From Metabacillus litoralis (GTDB taxonomy: Bacteria; Bacillota; Bacilli; Bacillales; Bacillaceae): 64,000 nt of DNA. This document shows, in pieces, positions 59,730 to 64,000 of this stretch. The notes under the pieces are model-generated. The model made no database searches. It saw only the letters and a list, made by a program, of their open reading frames with translations, and had not been told where the DNA came from. How positions within the stretch are numbered: position 1 is the first letter of the stretch; each line of letters begins with the position of its first letter. A program made the position numbers and the translations under genes. The stretch spans positions 3,660,001-3,724,000 of the forward strand of contig NZ_CP033043.1 in assembly GCF_003667825.1 (NCBI RefSeq), written 5' to 3'.

Positions 59730-60582
59730 AAGTCAGTCTCCCTTTTTCTCGTCATATATAGCTGAATGACTGATATGACAGTAATAATCAGTAGAAAGAT
59801 AATCGCTTTTGCTTGTGCATAGCCCATTTGTTGAACTTTGAAGGCACTGTCGTAAATATTCATCGTTGCCATTTGTGTCGAGCTGAAGGGTCCTCCAGCT
59901 GTTAACGCCATGTTTTGATCGTACACTTTAAATGCATTTGATAATGATAAAAATAAACTAACCGTAAATGCTGGTGCCAGCAACGGGAATTTAATTTTCC
60001 AGAATCTTTGCCAAACATTCGCACCATCAATTGTTGAGGCTTCAATTAACTCATCTGGGATATTATTCAAAAACGAAATGTAAATAATCATGATATAACC
60101 GCTCATTTGCCAGATAAATAGAATCACTAATCCCCAAAAGCCTGTTTCTGTATTTGACAACCAGCCTTTAAAAAATTCTAGGCCAGTTAAGTCAGCAATT
60201 CCTTCAAAAGCCTTTAGAAAGATAAACTGCCAAATGAAACCTAAAATAATACCACCGATTAAGTTCGGCATAAAAAAGATTGTTCGGAAAACCGTATTAA
60301 ATTTCCCCATCTTTTGTGTAACAAATAAAGCTAAAAGTAATCCTATAATATTGATTCCAATAACAGAAGCAACGGAAAATCCACCAGTGAATAGGAGGCT
60401 ATAAAGAAATTGGTCATCCTTGAATAAATTTATATAATTGTCCAAGCCAACAAATTCTGTTACTTCAAATCCGTTATATTCTGTAAAAGAATAATAAACA
60501 CCTTGGGAATGATTAAAACCATTGCTAATGCTAACAAACATGGTGCTAAAAAGATCCAATAGGTACTATTCCTCATTTTCAT
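59726..60582 (-). pseudogene. Sugar ABC transporter permease, MalF type, frameshifted in helix 1
   Basis: The main frame (from 60559) encodes GVYYSFTEYNGFEVTEFVGL and five membrane helices, with the EAA motif EASTIDGANVWQRFWKIKFP. The expected N-terminus lies in another frame: from ATG 60582, MKMRNSTYWIFLAPCLLALA then MVLIIP, a perfect first helix and its Pro. The frames meet at ATTCCCAAGGTGTTTATT near 60510, where bases appear lost just after the IIP codons. So the first helix is disconnected from the rest. The alternative is a translation start at a TTG or ATG inside (MFVSISNGFNH) giving a five-helix protein. A sequencing error is possible. Confidence 0.78.
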
Positions 60583-60656
60583 CTTGCTCACATCCCTTAA
60601 GAAAAAATAGTGAATGGAGGCAGATCAACATCTATACCTCCACTCAGTATTAGAAA

Positions 60657-61937
60657 TTAGCGCATTTCTGTAAACTTAGAGCCTGTTGTCGCTGTGAAGT
60701 CATCCCAAGAGATATCGCCATTTAGGTATTTTTGATACTCTGGGAAAAAGGCTGTTGAACCGAAACCGTTTGGATATTGGTTGTGTGCCCAAACTCTTGC
60801 TTTCTCATCTAATAGCATTTGATAAACTTCTTTTGATACAGGATCTGAAATACTTGCGATATCATATCCATCATGTGCAGGGATGTATTTAAACTCCTCA
60901 ACGATTTGTTGTTTTCCATAATCAGACGTGTACATCCAGTCAATAAAATCCTTAGATGTTTCTACAACTTTTTCATCTTTTTCTTTATTAATCCCCCAGA
61001 ACCAAGAAGGTCCAGCACTAATAAATCCTTCATCATCACCAGAAACATATAGTGGTAAAATGCCTAGCTTTTCTTGTGAAAACGTTGGGTCAATACTATC
61101 TAGTGAAGGAACAATCCAGTTTCCTTGGTGAATAATCGCCACTTTATCATTAATAAATAGCTCTTCCACACTCTTACTATAATCTAATGATAAAATAGGC
61201 TGAACATTATATTGATTCACTAAATCTGTATACTCTTTCATACGGTCACCGTATTTATAAGTAAGCTCAGTTGCTTCATATGCAACATTTAAATCATTTT
61301 CAAATTCAGGTGCTGAAAAATGATTTGAAAACTGACTCGTTACCCAATCTTCTTTTCCGCTAAAGCCAAATACAGCTTCTAAGCCAAGCTCTTCTTTTTT
61401 ACTATCAATTGTCTCAACCGCTTTAACAAAATCATCATAACTAGCAATTGATGCAGGATCTACTCCAGCAGATTTAAATATTTCTTTATTAATCATCCAA
61501 CCAAATCCCTCAATATTTAACGGTATACCATATGGTGTCCCGTCAATCGTTGAGCCTTGTAACGTTCCATCAATTGCCGTTTTAGCTGATTCCATATCAG
61601 AGACATCTAAAAGATATTTTTGATATTTTTCTGCATCTGATAATCCACCTAATAAAAAGATCGCTGGTTCTTCATTTGAAGAGAATTTTGCTTGTAGAGC
61701 TGATGCCGCGTCCTGCCCACCACCTACTGTTGTTAGGCGAATGTCTACGTTTTCATTTTCACTCTCGTATTTCTCAATCATCGATTCTAACTGATCTTTT
61801 GTTTCTACTTTTATGTTAAAAACATCAACGACTACATCTCCGCCGCCTTCACCACCGCTGCTATTTGATGAACATCCAACTAATAATCCAGATAATAAAA
61901 GAGCTGTACCTAATCCTTTAATCACATTCTTTTTCAT
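60657..61937 (-). CDS. Sugar ABC transporter substrate-binding lipoprotein
   Basis: 426 residues. The lipobox LLSGLLVGCSSNSSG puts the lipid on Cys22. Type I extracellular solute-binding fold: VDVFNIKVETKDQLESMIEK, WMINKEIFKSAGVDPASIAS, KVAIIHQGNWIVPSLDSIDP, GPSWFWGINKEKDEKVVETS, FIDWMY. It delivers an oligosaccharide to the MalF/MalG-type permeases downstream. It follows the alpha-xylosidase gene by 61 bases that contain a stem-loop. Confidence 0.94.
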   Translation of the reverse strand: MKKNVIKGLGTALLLSGLLVGCSSNSSGGEGGGDVVVDVFNIKVETKDQLESMIEKYESENENVDIRLTTVGGGQDAASALQAKFSSNEEPAIFLLGGLSDAEKYQKYLLDVSDMESAKTAIDGTLQGSTIDGTPYGIPLNIEGFGWMINKEIFKSAGVDPASIASYDDFVKAVETIDSKKEELGLEAVFGFSGKEDWVTSQFSNHFSAPEFENDLNVAYEATELTYKYGDRMKEYTDLVNQYNVQPILSLDYSKSVEELFINDKVAIIHQGNWIVPSLDSIDPTFSQEKLGILPLYVSGDDEGFISAGPSWFWGINKEKDEKVVETSKDFIDWMYTSDYGKQQIVEEFKYIPAHDGYDIASISDPVSKEVYQMLLDEKARVWAHNQYPNGFGSTAFFPEYQKYLNGDISWDDFTATTGSKFTEMR

Positions 61938-61964
61938 AGCCTACATTACCCCCAAATTTTTATT

Positions 61965-61990
61965 GGAGAGTGATCGTTATATCACTCTCC
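61965..61990. promoter_or_regulatory. Stem-loop between alpha-xylosidase and binding protein genes
   Basis: GGAGAGTGAT / ATCACTCTCC, 10-bp stem, six-base loop, no T tract on the coding strand. It probably stabilises or processes the transcript upstream of the binding-protein gene rather than terminating. Confidence 0.6.
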
Positions 61991-61998
61991 ATGTATTA

Positions 61999-64000
61999 CT
62001 ACAGAATAATTTCTAGCTTTTGTGATCCTTGAAGATTGATTTTCACTCCATTGAAACTTGTTTCAATTTCTCCAACTGAAGCGGAAGAAATAGATTCACA
62101 GTTTGTAAGGAGAATCGAATACGTAAGATCTGCCATATTTGTTTCAATGAAGATTTTGTTATCCTGTTTTACAGCTTGTATTTCACCCTTTTTGTTGCCA
62201 TTTAAATCTGTAACAAAAGAAGAAGTATTCTGACCATTTTTTAGTTGATAAACTTCGAAAGTAACATTCTCAGCAAACTCATAGTCCGGACGATTGCTTT
62301 CCTGACCAATTGGCAAGATTGTATTTTCTCTTATATACAATGGTAGACTTAGATAATCATAGGTCTCTTTTATCCAAGAACCACCCTCCACTACTTCTTT
62401 TGTTAGGTAGTGCGTCCATTTACCTTGTGGTAAGTAACAAGTGCCCACACCCTGTTCATTCATAATTGGGGCTACCAGCAAGCTACTTCCTAACATATAT
62501 TGTCGATCAAGTACGTGGGAATTCTGATCCTCAGGGAACTCCAATACCATTGGTCGCAAAACAGGTACTCCTGATTGGGTGTTTTCAACAGATGAGCTAT
62601 ATAAGTAAGGCATTAAACGATTTTTAAGTTTTGAAAAATGCTTTGTAACCTCAACTGCTTCTTCATCAAATAGCCACGGTACCCGGTACGATGAGCTACC
62701 ATGTAAACGGCTATGTGTTGATAATAAACCGAAAGCCGTCCAACGCTTAAATAAATCAGGTGTTGCAGTATTTTCAAAACCACCAATATCATGACTCCAA
62801 TAGCCAAATCCTGAGAGTGCTAGTGATAAGCCTCCACGTAAACTTTCGGCCATTGATTCGTACGTTGCATTACAATCGCCACCCCAGTGTACCGGGAATT
62901 TTTGGCCACCAACTGAAGCAGATCTTGCAAACACAACAGCCTCTTGCTTCCCTTTTTCTTGCTCTAGTAAATCAAAAACAACTTTATTGTAAAGATAAGC
63001 ATAATAATTGTGCATACGGTGTGGATCTGAGCCATCATGATACACAACATCCGTTGGAATTCTCTCGCCAAAATCTGTTTTAAAGCAGTCAACGCCCATA
63101 TCAAGGAGTGCTTTTAATTTTGAGCAGTACCAGTCACTTGCAGCTGGATTTGTAAAATCAACCACACCCATGCCTGCCTGCCATAAATCCCACTGCCAGA
63201 CATCTCCGTTTGGTTTCTTCAATAAATATCCTTTTTCAGCTGCTTCATCAAAAAGCTTAGACTTTTCAGCAATATAAGGATTAATCCAAACGCAAATCTT
63301 CAAGCCCTTATCTTTTAATCTTTGTAACATCGCTTCTGGTTCTGGAAAGGCATCCCGATCCCATTCGAAATTACTCCACTCAAATTCTTTCATCCAAAAA
63401 CAATCAAAATGGAAAACACTTAGTGGAATATCACGTTCAGCCATTCCATCGATAAAATGGTTCACCGTTTCTTCGTTATAATCGGTTGTAAAGGATGTAG
63501 TTAACCATAACCCATATGACCAAGCTGGAGGTAAGGCCGGCTTGCCAGTTAACACTGTATAGTTACTTAATACCTCTTTCGGAGAAGCTCCACCGATGAT
63601 GTAATACTCAATACTTTCGCCTTCTACGCTAAACTGTGTTTTCGATACCGCTTCTGATCCAATCTCAAAGCTTACATTTTCGGGATGATTCACCAATACC
63701 CCATATCCTTGATTACTTAAGTAAAACGGGATATTTTTGTATGCTTGTTCTGAGCTTGTTCCTCCATCTTCATTCCAAATGTCAACAGTTTGACCATTTT
63801 TCACAAACGGAGTAAAACGTTCACCAAGTCCATAAATATATTCCCCAACCCCAAGGTTTAACTGACTACGCATATAGCTTTGTTTTTGAGGTCCGGTAAT
63901 CCAAGCTACTCCTTTGGAATCAATTGAGGTTAATACTCGATCACCTTGAGAGAATGTGATTTTAAAAGGCTGATAGTTTATGTTTGCGCTTACATTACCA
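61999..64000 (-). CDS. GH31 alpha-xylosidase (YicI type), 5' end outside the window
   Basis: At least 667 codons; the frame continues to the window edge, so the first 100 or so residues are missing. GH31 hallmarks: GVDCFKTDFGERIPTDVVYH with the nucleophile Asp, HWGGDCNATYESMAESLRGG with the acid/base Asp, LALSGFGYWSHDIGGFENTA, and TTDYNEETVNHFIDGMAERD. These are closest to E. coli YicI and related alpha-xylosidases, which remove xylose from isoprimeverose and xyloglucan oligosaccharides. No secretion signal is visible, so it likely acts inside on sugars imported by the ABC system downstream. The substrate is inferred from family. Confidence 0.94.
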   Translation of the reverse strand, partial: GNVSANINYQPFKITFSQGDRVLTSIDSKGVAWITGPQKQSYMRSQLNLGVGEYIYGLGERFTPFVKNGQTVDIWNEDGGTSSEQAYKNIPFYLSNQGYGVLVNHPENVSFEIGSEAVSKTQFSVEGESIEYYIIGGASPKEVLSNYTVLTGKPALPPAWSYGLWLTTSFTTDYNEETVNHFIDGMAERDIPLSVFHFDCFWMKEFEWSNFEWDRDAFPEPEAMLQRLKDKGLKICVWINPYIAEKSKLFDEAAEKGYLLKKPNGDVWQWDLWQAGMGVVDFTNPAASDWYCSKLKALLDMGVDCFKTDFGERIPTDVVYHDGSDPHRMHNYYAYLYNKVVFDLLEQEKGKQEAVVFARSASVGGQKFPVHWGGDCNATYESMAESLRGGLSLALSGFGYWSHDIGGFENTATPDLFKRWTAFGLLSTHSRLHGSSSYRVPWLFDEEAVEVTKHFSKLKNRLMPYLYSSSVENTQSGVPVLRPMVLEFPEDQNSHVLDRQYMLGSSLLVAPIMNEQGVGTCYLPQGKWTHYLTKEVVEGGSWIKETYDYLSLPLYIRENTILPIGQESNRPDYEFAENVTFEVYQLKNGQNTSSFVTDLNGNKKGEIQAVKQDNKIFIETNMADLTYSILLTNCESISSASVGEIETSFNGVKINLQGSQKLEIIL

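Overview
This window looks like the chromosome of a low-GC, spore-forming Bacillaceae (Bacillus sensu lato). The signs are Spo0E-family phosphatases, a ComX-ComP-ComA type competence system, a PlcR-like regulator with its own peptide gene, a secreted M4 protease, strong AGGAGG ribosome binding sites and an LXG (type VII secreted) toxin locus. I found no rRNA, tRNA or CRISPR.

Region 1 (1-10.4 kb) is signalling and quorum sensing. It has a partial chemoreceptor, a methyltransferase, a Spo0E-like phosphatase, and a ComA-like regulator convergent with comP. Upstream of comP is a 57-codon comX gene, but no full comQ. Next come a PapR-like pro-peptide ending ADLPDQH, a PlcR-like HTH-TPR regulator and, divergently, a neutral protease. 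Region 2 (10.4-21.1 kb) is a c-di-GMP, two-component and chemotaxis block, all on the minus strand: an HD-GYP protein, a second Spo0E-like protein, a small Myb-like protein, a degenerate EAL protein, a LytTR regulator with a hybrid MHYT kinase, a GGDEF-EAL protein and a chemoreceptor.

Region 3 (21.4-42.9 kb) is a 21-kb minus-strand LXG polymorphic toxin/immunity array. It starts with three small helper genes and one intact LXG nuclease toxin with its SUKH immunity protein. Downstream are orphan or decayed toxin tips (WHH, NUC, HHH/LHH, AHH and deaminase types) and many immunity genes (SUKH, YezG, Syd, Im9-like, Imm6, Imm11-like, Imm22, DUF4274, ankyrin). The modules are separated by a recurring set of elements: a terminator hairpin, an intergenic repeat, a palindrome, and a serine recombinase plus an IS110 element. 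A palindrome just upstream of the recombinase is present in exactly opposite orientation in two copies.

Region 4 (43-64 kb) is ordinary metabolism. It includes signal peptidase I, an M48 protease-ankyrin fusion, a DUF5667 secreted protein, and a purine nucleoside regulon made of a CNT transporter, a TrmB-like regulator, an NCS2 permease, purine nucleoside phosphorylase and MtaD. The two purine promoters share a GTTACC-N8-GGTAAC operator. It also holds a chemoreceptor, a phospholipase D-like protein, and an ABC sugar importer with a GH31 alpha-xylosidase. Short GGGACAGG..CCTGTCCC repeats are scattered over the chromosomal parts.
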